Shown: positions 48,952 to 58,354, counted from the stretch's first letter. The stretch: DNA of 64,000 bases from an uncultured Litoreibacter sp. (GCA_947493265.1 CANLQL010000002.1:558001-622000); one strand, 5' to 3'. Notes: generated by a model from the letters alone, not told the origin. Made by a program: numbers and translations.

Positions 48952-49836
48952 CGGAAGCGGATCAAATCCGTAAAGGTCCTCTGGTGTATCGACCAGAATT
49001 TTTTGCCGATCCTGCGGGTCTGTAACAACCCTGTGGAACGCGTCCAGCAAATCGGCCGCGTCTGGCATGTCGGCATCTGCAAGCATGATATACGGGAAAT
49101 CCGATCCCCAAAGACATCGATCCGGATTTGCAGCAAGTGCTGCGGCCACAAAAGGATCGGTTTCTGCAAATGGGGCGCTGGCCAGCCGGTATAGACCGGA
49201 GAGTTTGGTGTAGACATGGCCATCTGCCATCAAGGCGCAGAGTGCTTGGAAACCAGGTTCTTCTGGGCCTTGTGACAGGTCAGGCCAGCCCAAATGATCA
49301 AAGACAACCGGTATCGGCAATCGTTCGATTTCTGATTTAATATCAACAAGATGGTTGTGCGTGTTGATTAGCATTTGTAGGTGCATGCCACGTGCGGCCA
49401 AGGCCGGAGCCAGTGCTTTTGCACCTTCCCAGCTTAACACGCCACCATGGACGTAGTTCAGCCGAATGCCACGAATCCCGGCATCATAAAGCGTATCAAG
49501 CTCGGACTCGTTTGCGCCGTCGACCAGCAAGCCGATGCCGCGGGTTGTGTCCTGGCCCATCCGGGAAATTACTTCGGTGGTGACGCTGTTGTCAGAGCCA
49601 AAGAGGATCGAATGCACCACGACGGTTCGCTGCGTTCCAAGGCGCTGCATTTGTGCCCGGAATCGATCGATAAAGCCGTCCATATCCACACCATCCGCAG
49701 GATCTTCAACGCGGTTTTCCCAAAGCGGAAATTCTGACGCGGTTGAAAGGATATGGATATGCGTATCAACGGCCCCGTGCAGGGCTTTTTCAGCGGGTTC
49801 ACTGGCAGGGCGGGGTGGGGCGCTTGTGGGGATCAT
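48943..49836 (-). CDS. Amidohydrolase of the PDC-hydrolase (LigI-like) group
   Basis: 297 residues, TIM-barrel metal hydrolase. HxH metal motif in VDTHIHI near residue 25, then INTHNH, VVFDHLGWPDL and the late aspartate motif LWGSDFPY. The general form matches 2-pyrone-4,6-dicarboxylate lactonase-like enzymes; the substrate is unknown. It starts 24 bp after the DNA ligase gene in the same direction, although the functions look unrelated. Confidence 0.82.
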   Translation of the reverse strand: MIPTSAPPRPASEPAEKALHGAVDTHIHILSTASEFPLWENRVEDPADGVDMDGFIDRFRAQMQRLGTQRTVVVHSILFGSDNSVTTEVISRMGQDTTRGIGLLVDGANESELDTLYDAGIRGIRLNYVHGGVLSWEGAKALAPALAARGMHLQMLINTHNHLVDIKSEIERLPIPVVFDHLGWPDLSQGPEEPGFQALCALMADGHVYTKLSGLYRLASAPFAETDPFVAAALAANPDRCLWGSDFPYIMLADADMPDAADLLDAFHRVVTDPQDRQKILVDTPEDLYGFDPLPSG

Positions 49837-49860
49837 TGGATCTGCTTTTTTGAAAGAAGG

Positions 49861-51450
49861 TTAACCGTATTCTGCCAGCATTTCCTTCAGATCGTCCAGC
49901 GTATTGGCCTCTTGTACCGGTTTGTCATGACGCCACCGGGCCATCCGCGGAAATCTGAGTGCGACGCCGGATTTGTGGCGGGTGCTTTCCTGAATGCCCT
50001 CAAAGGCAATCTCAAACACATGATGCGGGGTGACAGAGCGGACAGGGCCGAAGCGTTCCAGCGTATTTTTGCGCACCCAGGCGGTGATTTTGCGAAATTC
50101 TTCGTCGGTCAGGCCAGAGTAAGCCTTTGCAAATGGCACAAGATCATTGCCGTTCCAAACTGCAAAAGTGAAGTCTGTGAACAATGTCGCGCGGCGACCA
50201 TGGCCGGATTGCGCGTAGATCATCACCGCATCGATGGTCAGTGGATCAACTTTCCACTTCCACCAATCGCCTTTCTTTCTGCCTGCCAGATAGGGGGAGC
50301 TGCCGCGTTTCAGCATCACCCCTTCTGCGGCTTGATCACGGGCCGTTTCGCGGCATTCCGCAAGCGTGTCCCAAGAGCTGAATTCCAGCTGCTCAGACAG
50401 ACGAATTGGTGTTGTTGGTGGAAGCGCTGCGGCCATTTTCTCAAGCGTCTTGCGTCGTTGATCCAAAGGGGTTTCGCGCATGTCTCGACCCTGCCATTCC
50501 AACAGATCGTAGGCCATCAAAATGACCGGTGCCTCCGTCAGCAACTTTTTCGGGACCGTCTTGCGCCCGATGCGCTTTTGCAAAGCGTTGAACGGCAGTG
50601 GACGGTCTTCCTGGAAGGCCAGAATTTCGCCATCCAGCACCGTGCCATCCGGGACGAAATCCGGAAGCGTTTTGAATTCGGGAAACCTGTCCGTGATCAG
50701 TTCTTCACCGCGCGACCACACAAAGTGTTGCCCGTCGCGGATGATAACCTGGCCGCGAATGCCGTCCCATTTCAGCTCTGCCCGCCAATCGCTTGCGTTT
50801 CCAAGGGCCGCGACGTCTTCAAGTTGATAGGCAAGATAGAAAGGGTAGGGCTTTGACAGATCAACAGTTTTGTCTTCCGACAGGATCAACTGCTCAAAGC
50901 TGGTGGTTTGCGGGGTCCAATTGCCCATCAGGCGGTGCGCAAGTTCAGGTTCGGGGATGTCGGTGGCTTGGCTCAGCGCGCGGGTCATCAGTTTCTGGCT
51001 GACACCGATGCGCATTCCGCCAGTGATCAACTTATTGAAAATAAACCGTTCCTGTGGGGGAAGGCTGTCCCATGCCGACAACACCACCTGTTTCTTTGTC
51101 TCCGGATCTTTGGTGCTGAGCGCGGCAACGTCCTCGATCCATTGGGTCAGCGTGCGTGCTGAACTTTCCCGCGGACTGGGCAGGACCAGCGCGATGGTTT
51201 CGCTGAGGTCGCCCACAATCGGGTAACATTCTTCGAACAGCCATAATGGGATGCCAGCTTGCTCTGCCGCCCATTCGCGCAGCAAGGTCGTGGTCACGCC
51301 GCGCTTTGGTCTTCGCCCAGATAGCAGCGCAATCGTCCACAGCTTGTCCGTATCAGACGCATTGCGGAAATAGTCCGCCAAAGCGGCGGTTTTCAACGAG
51401 GTTTTTGTGGTTTGGTCCAAGGCTGCGAAAAGGGCTGCAAACTGCTTCAT
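49861..51450 (-). CDS. ATP-dependent DNA ligase (exonuclease-linked type)
   Basis: 529 residues. An N-terminal DNA-binding domain of about 200 residues precedes the nucleotidyltransferase core with the adenylation lysine Lys227 in ELKWDGIR (KxDG). Later motifs include LDGEILAF, EGVMLKR and WWKWK. The form matches the bacterial ligase linked with a beta-lactamase-fold exonuclease, Lhr helicase and PdeM phosphoesterase. Its ATG overlaps the exonuclease stop by 4 bp. Here only the exonuclease and ligase are adjacent. Confidence 0.92.
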   Translation of the reverse strand: MKQFAALFAALDQTTKTSLKTAALADYFRNASDTDKLWTIALLSGRRPKRGVTTTLLREWAAEQAGIPLWLFEECYPIVGDLSETIALVLPSPRESSARTLTQWIEDVAALSTKDPETKKQVVLSAWDSLPPQERFIFNKLITGGMRIGVSQKLMTRALSQATDIPEPELAHRLMGNWTPQTTSFEQLILSEDKTVDLSKPYPFYLAYQLEDVAALGNASDWRAELKWDGIRGQVIIRDGQHFVWSRGEELITDRFPEFKTLPDFVPDGTVLDGEILAFQEDRPLPFNALQKRIGRKTVPKKLLTEAPVILMAYDLLEWQGRDMRETPLDQRRKTLEKMAAALPPTTPIRLSEQLEFSSWDTLAECRETARDQAAEGVMLKRGSSPYLAGRKKGDWWKWKVDPLTIDAVMIYAQSGHGRRATLFTDFTFAVWNGNDLVPFAKAYSGLTDEEFRKITAWVRKNTLERFGPVRSVTPHHVFEIAFEGIQESTRHKSGVALRFPRMARWRHDKPVQEANTLDDLKEMLAEYG

Positions 51451-52490
51451 GAGGCAGCCTCTGCAGGTTGATCTGTTGTCTGCTCGGTGGCTTGATCCAG
51501 GTTTTCCCCTTCAAATTCGGTTTCGACGATTGCGGCGTCATATCCTTGTTCTTTCAACCACTTGCAGAATACCTGCGTATATCCATGGGTTGCAAAAACG
51601 CGTTCCGCCCCGGTTTGCTTGATTGCTGTGTTCAGCTCGGTCCAATCGGCATGATCTGACATGATGAACCCGCGATCTGCGGCCCGTCTGCGCCGGACCC
51701 CGCGCAACGCCATCCAGCCCGACGCAAATGCAGTCGACGGGCTTTGCGCACCTGTTCCAAAACGCTTCATCCAGGCACCGTTCATCGCAGAGGGTGTGGC
51801 AAGGACCAACGCGCCTGGATTGGCTTTGATATCAAGATCAGGTGTGATCCGTTTCGTGTCTGGCAGGGCCAAGCCCTGCGCGCGCAGGATTTCGTTGGTG
51901 TTCTCAATCGCTGCATGGGTCAGGATTGGACCAATTGATGCATCGACATTTGCAAGGATACGTTGCGCCTTTCCAAGCGCATAGGCCCCAAGAACAGAAG
52001 CCCTGCCGGCCGCCTGATTTTCCCGCCACCAATCGTTGATCTGGCGTATGACAACGGCTTGTGGCTGCCATTTGAACACCGGCAAGCCGAACGTGCATTC
52101 GGTGATAAAGGCATGGCACTGCACCGGCTCAAACGGTTCAGAAAACCCGTCATCAGTGGTTTTATAATCGCCGGAGGCCACCCAGACCTCCCCGCCGACC
52201 TCCACCCGGATCTGGGCGGATCCCGGAACGTGACCTGCGGGGTGGAACGACACGACCGCGTCGCCGATCGTGGTTTTTGTCCCGAAATCAGTTGTTTGCA
52301 GGGTGATGTCGCCAAGCCGGTGGCGCATGACAGGGGCCGCGGCATGGGTGGCCAGATACCGGTTATGACCGGGCCGCGCGTGATCTGCGTGACCATGCGT
52401 GATCAAGGCGCGGTCAACGGGACGCCAGGGATCGATATAGAAATCACCCGCCGGGCAATAAATGCCTTCTTTTCGAAACTCTAAAACCAT
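51447..52490 (-). CDS. Ligase-associated DNA exonuclease (metallo-beta-lactamase fold)
   Basis: 347 residues. The metal motif THGHADH at 31-37 identifies an MBL/beta-CASP-type nuclease; ASGDYKTTDD, FITECTFGLP and SDHADW supply further ligands. Homologues in the ligase/Lhr cassette are exonucleases thought to process DNA ends. The C-terminal 20 residues are Glu-, Thr- and Gln-rich. It is first in the two-gene run with the ligase. Confidence 0.92.
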   Translation of the reverse strand: MVLEFRKEGIYCPAGDFYIDPWRPVDRALITHGHADHARPGHNRYLATHAAAPVMRHRLGDITLQTTDFGTKTTIGDAVVSFHPAGHVPGSAQIRVEVGGEVWVASGDYKTTDDGFSEPFEPVQCHAFITECTFGLPVFKWQPQAVVIRQINDWWRENQAAGRASVLGAYALGKAQRILANVDASIGPILTHAAIENTNEILRAQGLALPDTKRITPDLDIKANPGALVLATPSAMNGAWMKRFGTGAQSPSTAFASGWMALRGVRRRRAADRGFIMSDHADWTELNTAIKQTGAERVFATHGYTQVFCKWLKEQGYDAAIVETEFEGENLDQATEQTTDQPAEAAS

Positions 52491-52615
52491 AACCCAAACC
52501 TAGCACGCGTACAGGGTGGGGCGAGGGGCAATTTCTCTGACCAGAAAGGCAGACCTCCCTTTCCATCTGATCGATTGCTTCCTAAGCTGCCTCGGCAATG
52601 CAGTGGGAGAGTAGA

Positions 52616-53365
52616 ATGAATTTGCGTGACCGGATGTTGGCGGGTGAGAGGCTTGTCGGAACATTTCTCAAAACACCGTCAATAGAACTGATCGAAATCC
52701 TCGCGAAATCAGGCCTCGATTTCCTGTGTCTCGATGCGGAACACGCGCCATATGATCGCGCGCGGCTTGATGGGTGTCTTGCCATCGGACGCGCCTTGAA
52801 TTTCCCGCTGTTGGTCCGCGTGCCGTCTGGAAGCCCCGATGATCTTCTGAAAGTGCTGGATGGTGGTGCCGTTGGGGTGGTCGTCCCGCATGTCTATTCT
52901 GCTGAAAAGGCAGAAGAAATTTCCCGCGGATCAAGATTTGGCCATGGCGGGCGGGGCTATGCAGGCTCAACCCGGTGGGCTGGGTATGCAACCCGGGCGA
53001 TGGACGATGTCTTGGCGCAAAGCAGGTCCGAAACCATCGTCATCGCCCAAATCGAAGAGCCTGAGGGCGTGGATGCAATTGATGCCATCGCGGGCACAGA
53101 CGGGATCGACGGTGTGTTCATTGGACCGGCAGATTTGAGTGTCGCGTACGGCAAGACCGACATCAATTCTGAGGAGTTGAAGGCCGCCATGAAAAAGGTT
53201 GGCGACGCCGCCCGCGCCCACGGGACAACTTTGATCACCTGGGTTCCGAATGCGGAAAAAGCAGCGGAATGGGACGCGTTTGGATTTACCACACTGGTTG
53301 TCGCGTCAGAACATGCCTGGATGCTGCAAGGCGCAAAGAAAGCGGTGGCCGATCTTAAATCATAA
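52616..53365 (+). CDS. HpcH/HpaI-family aldolase
   Basis: 249 residues, class II pyruvate aldolase fold. FLCLDAEHAPYD carries the catalytic histidine region, VGVVVPHVYSAEKAEE follows, QIEEPEGVDAI has a metal-binding glutamate, and GVFIGPADLSVAYG the aspartate. It probably cleaves a 4-hydroxy-2-oxo acid to pyruvate and an aldehyde. GGGAGAG precedes the ATG at 52616. Stands alone on the plus strand. Confidence 0.88.
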   Translation: MNLRDRMLAGERLVGTFLKTPSIELIEILAKSGLDFLCLDAEHAPYDRARLDGCLAIGRALNFPLLVRVPSGSPDDLLKVLDGGAVGVVVPHVYSAEKAEEISRGSRFGHGGRGYAGSTRWAGYATRAMDDVLAQSRSETIVIAQIEEPEGVDAIDAIAGTDGIDGVFIGPADLSVAYGKTDINSEELKAAMKKVGDAARAHGTTLITWVPNAEKAAEWDAFGFTTLVVASEHAWMLQGAKKAVADLKS

Positions 53366-53475
53366 CCCTTGCATCTAATGCATAACGGGTTTCGGGAAGT
53401 GTGGGATGTCATCCATCCCTAGCAGGCCTATCTGTTGTCCAGAAACAAAAACACACGTTTGCAAAGGGCAATACG

Positions 53476-53649
53476 ATGAATACCAACGAAATTCTTTTCT
53501 CCGAACCTGACTTGGGCTCGCAAGTTGCGATCCTGAAAAAGGCAAAAGCAATTCGCGCCGAATATTTGCGTTCCTTGATGGTCGCAACACGGAATTCGGT
53601 TGTCGAGATGTTCCGTCTCCACGGCACAAAAGCGCAGAATACTGCATAA
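53476..53649 (+). CDS. Short basic helical protein of unknown function
   Basis: 57 residues, with a central helix KKAKAIRAEYLRSLMVATRN. The AxxxRAExxRxx pattern is weakly like short Rhodobacteraceae proteins such as RSP_7527, from memory. AAAGGG lies 7 bases before the ATG. The 110-bp upstream gap contains a perfect TGCAT-CTA-ATGCA inverted repeat at 53370-53382. Confidence 0.6.
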   Translation: MNTNEILFSEPDLGSQVAILKKAKAIRAEYLRSLMVATRNSVVEMFRLHGTKAQNTA

Positions 53650-53771
53650 AAAACACAATTAGCAGCGGAAATCGTCGTTTTTCGGTGTTGTTAAGTAATT
53701 TTCATTTTTTACCTGCCCATATTGCATTAAGTTCCGCGCAGGGACGCGTAATGCATGGATGGTAAGAATTG

Positions 53772-54446
53772 ATGAGATTGATAACAGCAGTGGCAATGGG
53801 GGCCTTGCTTGTCGTTTTGGCAGCCTGTTCGAATGGACGGCGCGGCGACGACATTGGTCAGACAACAGCGGTTGTTGTCCCGGCTGAAATAGGCCAGCGG
53901 GCCGCGAAATGGAACGTGGCTGGTGTCAGAGTGATCGTACCGGCTGAATTGGAAGTCAGCGAAGCGAATTCCTATTACCCCCGTGGTGATATCGTTTGGC
54001 GCGATGATCCACCCGGTGATCGGCGTGCACAAGTTGCAAAGCTCATGTTTGATGGCATTAGCGACGGGCTGAAGCATCTGAATGGACCACAGGACGTAGA
54101 TTTTCAGATCACTGTGCGGCGGTTCCATTCGCTGTCTGAAAAGACCCGCGCGTCGGTTGGTGGCGTGCACAATATGCGCTTCACTTTGGCGGTAATCGAC
54201 CGCGCAACCGGAACGCAAATTGTCAGCCCGATCCTGTTTGAACCTGATTTGAACGCTTATGGCGGCGCTCAGGCGACTGCCGCCGAAAGACGCGGCGACA
54301 CGCAGAAGGTGCGCATCAAGCGTCATCTTGGCAATGTCATGCGGCTGGAATTCCCTGGAAACCTGCCGCCAAATCAGCGGATACGCGGACTTTCTGCCGC
54401 GGCCCTTGGTCCAGCAAAAACGGCTGTCGTATCGGGACGCATCTGA
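53772..54446 (+). CDS. Lipoprotein, DUF6778-like
   Basis: 224 residues with a lipoprotein signal peptide: basic MRLITAV, a hydrophobic core and lipobox VLAAC near residue 19. The mature part is beta-rich with no catalytic motif I recognise; DUF6778 is suggested from memory. The ATG at 53772 is used, not the overlapping TTG at 53769. Probably periplasmic or outer-membrane anchored. It ends 41 bp before the methyltransferase gene. Confidence 0.7.
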   Translation: MRLITAVAMGALLVVLAACSNGRRGDDIGQTTAVVVPAEIGQRAAKWNVAGVRVIVPAELEVSEANSYYPRGDIVWRDDPPGDRRAQVAKLMFDGISDGLKHLNGPQDVDFQITVRRFHSLSEKTRASVGGVHNMRFTLAVIDRATGTQIVSPILFEPDLNAYGGAQATAAERRGDTQKVRIKRHLGNVMRLEFPGNLPPNQRIRGLSAAALGPAKTAVVSGRI

Positions 54447-54487
54447 AGCCACTTTCAGACCATTGAGAAACAGACTATAGGGCGTGG

Positions 54488-55684
54488 ATGACCTCCACGC
54501 CCTATCCAATTATTCGCCTGAAACCGAAATCAAACCCGCAGGTTTTGCGCAACGGCGCACCATGGGCTTATGCTGATGAGATTGTGACCGATCGGCGGAC
54601 CAAAGCGCTGGATCCCGGTGCGCTGGCAATTCTGCAGGATGCCGGTCGCGAAGATATCGCTTTAGCGACGATTAACAAAAACTCCAAGATTATGGTGCGA
54701 TTACTAGATCGCGACATCGCAGCAGTGATCGACCAAAGCTGGTTCGAAACAAAAATCGCCCGTGCCTTGGATCTGCGGACGCGGCTGTTCCCAGACCCGT
54801 TCTATAGGTTGGTACATGCCGAAGCCGATGGTCTTCCCGGTGTGGTCATTGACCGCTTTGGGGACGTCGCTGTCGTGCAACCAAATGCGGCATGGGCGGA
54901 TGTACGACTGGACGCGCTGGTAGACGCATTGACCAAGGTGACTGGCATCAAAACGGTCGTCAAAAACGCCAGTGGACGATCACGCGCCTTGGAAGGGCTG
55001 GACGACGTCTCTGGCGTGATCCGGGGCAGCCTTCAGGATGTTCTGGAAGTTCCGATGAACGGCGCAACCTATATTGCTGACCTCCTAGAAGGCCAGAAAA
55101 CCGGCCTGTTCTTTGATCAACGATCAAACCATGCATTTGCTGCACGATTGGCGCAAGGCGCTGATATGTTGGATGTTTTTTCACATGTCGGGGGGTTTTC
55201 TTTGGCTGCGCTGGCCAATGGTGCGAAATCTGGCCTCGCGGTTGATGGCTCTGAACCTGCGCTGACGCTTGCCCAGCAAGGCGCACAAGCAAGCGGCGTT
55301 GCGGATCGGTTTTCGGTCCAGAAAGGCGATGCTTTCAAGGTCATGGACGCACTCAGTCAAGAAGGGCGCATGTTCGATCTGGTTGTTGCTGACCCGCCGG
55401 CATTCGCGCCAAACAAGCAAGCGCTACAGAACGGGCTGACCGCTTATTCGCGTGTTGCGATGATGGCCGCAAACCTCGTTCGGGAAGGTGGGTATCTGGT
55501 TCTTTGTTCGTGTTCCCACGCAGCAGATCTGACGAAATTCCGGCAGGCTTCCCTGCGTGGGATCGGCCGGGCAGGGCGCAGCGCACAGCTTATCCATACA
55601 GGGGCTGCAGGTCCCGATCATCCGACGCACCCCTATTTGGCAGAAAGCAGCTACCTCAAGGCGTTGTTTTTCCGGCTCGATTGA
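54488..55684 (+). CDS. Class I SAM-dependent rRNA methyltransferase, RlmI-like
   Basis: 398 residues. An N-terminal PUA-type RNA-binding domain (starting RLKPKSNPQVLRNGAPWAY) and a middle domain precede the Rossmann methyltransferase with MLDVFSHVGGFSLAAL as motif I and DPPAFAP as the catalytic motif. RlmI methylates 23S rRNA at C1962 (5-methylcytosine) in E. coli; the same role is likely. The stop overlaps the next ATG (TGATG). Confidence 0.88.
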   Translation: MTSTPYPIIRLKPKSNPQVLRNGAPWAYADEIVTDRRTKALDPGALAILQDAGREDIALATINKNSKIMVRLLDRDIAAVIDQSWFETKIARALDLRTRLFPDPFYRLVHAEADGLPGVVIDRFGDVAVVQPNAAWADVRLDALVDALTKVTGIKTVVKNASGRSRALEGLDDVSGVIRGSLQDVLEVPMNGATYIADLLEGQKTGLFFDQRSNHAFAARLAQGADMLDVFSHVGGFSLAALANGAKSGLAVDGSEPALTLAQQGAQASGVADRFSVQKGDAFKVMDALSQEGRMFDLVVADPPAFAPNKQALQNGLTAYSRVAMMAANLVREGGYLVLCSCSHAADLTKFRQASLRGIGRAGRSAQLIHTGAAGPDHPTHPYLAESSYLKALFFRLD

Positions 55685-56223
55685 TGCGCCTGCTTTTGGA
55701 CGCCTGCGTTCTGTTTCCAACGGTTCAGCGCGAAATTCTTCTGGGCGTCGCAAAAACTGGCGCGTTTACGCCAATCTGGTCAGAACGTTTGCTGGAAGAA
55801 TGGGCGCGGGCCGCCCGAAAAATCGGACCCACCGGAGAACTACAAGCCCGCGCAGAGATCGCTCTGTTGCGGGTCGACTGGCCTGACGCATGTGTGGTGG
55901 CGAAAGATGGAGACTTGGCGCGGCTTTGGTTGCCTGATCCGGGGGATATTCATGTGCTTGCGGCTGCAATCTCTGGCTCTGCTGACAAAATCGTCACGGT
56001 GAATGCGAAGGACTTCCCACGACACATTCTGGCAGAGGAGGGTTTGGACAGGATCGCCCCGGACGAGCTTTTGTATGGATGCTGGTTGGAAAGCCCCGAG
56101 GTTGTAGACCACGCAGTGGCAAAAGTGCATGAAACAGCTGTGGATATGGCGGGGGAGGCGATTGACTTGCGCGCTTTGCTCAAACGCGCACGGTTGCCTA
56201 AACTCGGCAAGGCACTGGGCTAG
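55684..56223 (+). CDS. PIN-domain protein (RSP_2648-like)
   Basis: 179 residues. The PIN nuclease core has Asp6 in LLLDACVLF, Glu in LLEEWARA, and the aspartates of WLPDPGDIHVLAAA and KIVTVNAKDFP. From memory it matches an RSP_2648-type family. The ATG overlaps the methyltransferase stop by 1 bp (TGATG), so the two are coupled. No antitoxin-like small gene lies next to it, so it need not be a VapC-type toxin. The longer frame from 55504 is rejected. Confidence 0.78.
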   Translation: MRLLLDACVLFPTVQREILLGVAKTGAFTPIWSERLLEEWARAARKIGPTGELQARAEIALLRVDWPDACVVAKDGDLARLWLPDPGDIHVLAAAISGSADKIVTVNAKDFPRHILAEEGLDRIAPDELLYGCWLESPEVVDHAVAKVHETAVDMAGEAIDLRALLKRARLPKLGKALG

Positions 56224-56225
56224 AC

Positions 56226-56924
56226 CTATCCGGCAGGACCTGCGACGCCCCATTTGGCTTCGTTTGCCTCAATGGCAGCAATCCGTTCAGCGGTCTTAGG
56301 ATGGCTCAGAAGCCAAGCCGGCGTTGCGCCACCTATCCCATTGGTAAGGCTGTCCAATTTCAAAAACAGGGATTTTTGCGGCCCGGTTCCGATACCAGAT
56401 TTCGTCAATAGTGCAGAGGCATATTCATCCGCTTCATATTCGTCTTGGCGCGACAGGCGTGCCGCCAACATCGATGTCAGGATATTGGCCAGCCACACGC
56501 CGATAAACGGGATGAACCGGCCCAAAACACTGGCCAGAATAACCCGGATCGCGTTCTGTCCGGAAAAGTCGATCATCCGGCGGCGCGAATGTCCAAGCGC
56601 CACATGGCCCAGTTCGTGGGCCACGACGCTGGCCATCTCATCGGCGGTAACATCCCCGGCTTTGTATTTGTTGAAAAAGCCGCGCGTAATAAAAATCCGC
56701 CCATCGGGTGCCGCCAAACCGTTGATGGGGTCGATCTCGTAGATATGGACGCGAATACGGTCCAGATCCAAAGCACGCGCCATATCCTTGTTCAGTTTTT
56801 CCATGACCGGGTCGGCCAGCACGGTCGAACGTGCATCCAATGTGCGTTTCGTATTCCAGGCGGAAAACCGGTACATGACCAGCGCATAGCCAATGGCCAA
56901 AAGGATCGGGGCAAGTTTCAACAT
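56226..56924 (-). CDS. M48-family membrane metalloprotease
   Basis: 232 residues. An N-terminal hydrophobic segment (LAPILLAIGYALVMYRF) acts as anchor or signal, and VVAHELGHVALGH has the zinc motif with His103, Glu104 and His107. EYEADEYA supplies the third ligand glutamate. A second hydrophobic stretch (IRVILASVLGRFIPFIGVWL) follows. Probably a peptidase in membrane protein quality control, HtpX- or BepA-like. The ATG at 56924 is chosen because the upstream frame runs into the VWA gene. Last gene of a minus-strand run. Confidence 0.85.
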   Translation of the reverse strand: MLKLAPILLAIGYALVMYRFSAWNTKRTLDARSTVLADPVMEKLNKDMARALDLDRIRVHIYEIDPINGLAAPDGRIFITRGFFNKYKAGDVTADEMASVVAHELGHVALGHSRRRMIDFSGQNAIRVILASVLGRFIPFIGVWLANILTSMLAARLSRQDEYEADEYASALLTKSGIGTGPQKSLFLKLDSLTNGIGGATPAWLLSHPKTAERIAAIEANEAKWGVAGPAG

Positions 56925-56971
56925 AAGTTTGATATGGGAGCGCCCGCGCGGATTGGCAAATAATTTCCGTC

Positions 56972-58159
56972 CTAGCGGCTGAGAATTTTCATCCCCTGTT
57001 CGATCCCGTTCAGTGTCATTGGCACCATTCGGTCTGCGCCGAAGATCTGCTGGATCATCGAGATTGACTGGGTGTAGCGCCAATACCGTTGCTCCAGCGG
57101 GTTGATCCACATGTGGTTCGGCCATTGATCGCGGGCGCGTTCCAGCCAGACCTGGCCTGCTTCGGCGTTGTAGTGTTCGTTGGCCCCGCCGGGATAGGCG
57201 ACCTCATACGGGCTCATCGAGGCGTCGCCGACAAAGATGCATTTATAGTCAGGCCCATAGGTCCGCAGAATATCCCAGGTGGGTGTTTGATCGTTCCAGC
57301 GCCGCACATTATCTTTCCAGACGCCCTCATAAAGGCAGTTGTGGAAGTAGAAATGTTCGAGATGCTTAAATTCGGCTTTCGCCGCCGAAAACAGCTCCTC
57401 CACGACTTTTATATGCGGGTCCATCGACCCGCCAACATCCAGAAACAAAAGAACTTTCACGGCATTCCGTCGCTCAGGCCGTGTCTTGACGTCAAGATAG
57501 CCATTTTCTGCCGTGGCGCGGATTGTGCCGTTAAGATCAAGCTCTTCATTCGCGCCGTCACGCGCCCAGCGGCGCAATCGTTTCAAGGCGACTTTGATGT
57601 TGCGCGTACCAAGCTCGACAGACCCGTCAAGGTTTCGAAACTCGCGTTTGTCCCAGACTTTGACGGCGCGCTGATGGCGGCTTTCCGATTGACCGATGCG
57701 GATACCCTCTGGGTTATAACCATAGGCCCCAAACGGGGAGGTGCCAGCCGTCCCGATCCATTTGCTGCCGCCCTGATGGCGCTTCTTTTGTTCTTCAAGA
57801 CGCTTTTTCAGCGTTTCCATCAGTTTGTCGAACCCGCCCAGACTGTCAATTTCCGCTTTTTCAGCGTCGGTCAGAGTCTTCTCAGCAAGCTTTTCCAACC
57901 AGTCTTGCGGCAGCTCCAACTGTTCCAACATTTCGGTTGTATCTATCGCCTCCAACCCGTCGAATGTCGCGGCGAAGGCCTGATCAAAACGGTCGATATG
58001 GCGTTCGTCTTTCACCATGATTGTGCGGGCAAGATAGTAAAACCCGTCGATATCATAGGTAACCAATCCCGCTTTCATCCCTTCAAGAAAGGCCAGATAT
58101 TCCCGCAAAGACACGGGAACCTTGGCATTCCTCAAATTGTTGAAAAAAGACAAGAACAT
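56972..58159 (-). CDS. VWA-domain protein, CoxE-like
   Basis: 395 residues. An N-terminal helical region of about 120 residues with charged segments (EEQKKRHQGG) and a C-terminal VWA-like domain with a MIDAS-type motif in LLFLDVGGSMD, in which the usual DxSxS is altered to DVGGS. The family is CoxE-like, which typically works with a MoxR AAA+ ATPase. A MoxR gene lies four genes upstream on the same strand. Confidence 0.85.
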   Translation of the reverse strand: MFLSFFNNLRNAKVPVSLREYLAFLEGMKAGLVTYDIDGFYYLARTIMVKDERHIDRFDQAFAATFDGLEAIDTTEMLEQLELPQDWLEKLAEKTLTDAEKAEIDSLGGFDKLMETLKKRLEEQKKRHQGGSKWIGTAGTSPFGAYGYNPEGIRIGQSESRHQRAVKVWDKREFRNLDGSVELGTRNIKVALKRLRRWARDGANEELDLNGTIRATAENGYLDVKTRPERRNAVKVLLFLDVGGSMDPHIKVVEELFSAAKAEFKHLEHFYFHNCLYEGVWKDNVRRWNDQTPTWDILRTYGPDYKCIFVGDASMSPYEVAYPGGANEHYNAEAGQVWLERARDQWPNHMWINPLEQRYWRYTQSISMIQQIFGADRMVPMTLNGIEQGMKILSR

Positions 58160-58165
58160 GGGTGC

Positions 58166-58333
58166 TTAGAGCGCGCTGCGGGCCAAAAAGATTGCAATAA
58201 ACAAACCGATAAGTGCGAAAAGGATGCCAAAACCGGCTGCATATTGCGCCATATCCATCGGTTTTCCGCCACGCCGCTTGGCAACAATTGCGCCAGTTGC
58301 GATGCCAAGAACCAGTCCAATTACGGGAGCCAT
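58166..58333 (-). CDS. Small two-span membrane protein
   Basis: 55 residues, MAPVIGLVLGIATGAIVAK then a basic loop (RRGGKPMD) and a second membrane segment (FGILFALIGLFIAIFL). AAAGG lies 6 bases before the ATG at 58333. It sits 6 bp before the VWA start and 21 bp after the DUF2927 gene, so it belongs to that run. Function unknown. A clean pair of membrane helices and good spacing support it as coding. Confidence 0.75.
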   Translation of the reverse strand: MAPVIGLVLGIATGAIVAKRRGGKPMDMAQYAAGFGILFALIGLFIAIFLARSAL

Positions 58334-58354
58334 ATCAAGCCTTTCAAGAAGTGA

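Noticed and set aside
55684-56223. VapBC toxin-antitoxin module
   Set aside because: No antitoxin-like gene precedes or follows the PIN gene; the partner is an rRNA methyltransferase.
57089-58354. 421-residue open frame antisense to the VWA gene
   Set aside because: No motif, lies wholly over a supported gene and the small membrane gene; a shadow.
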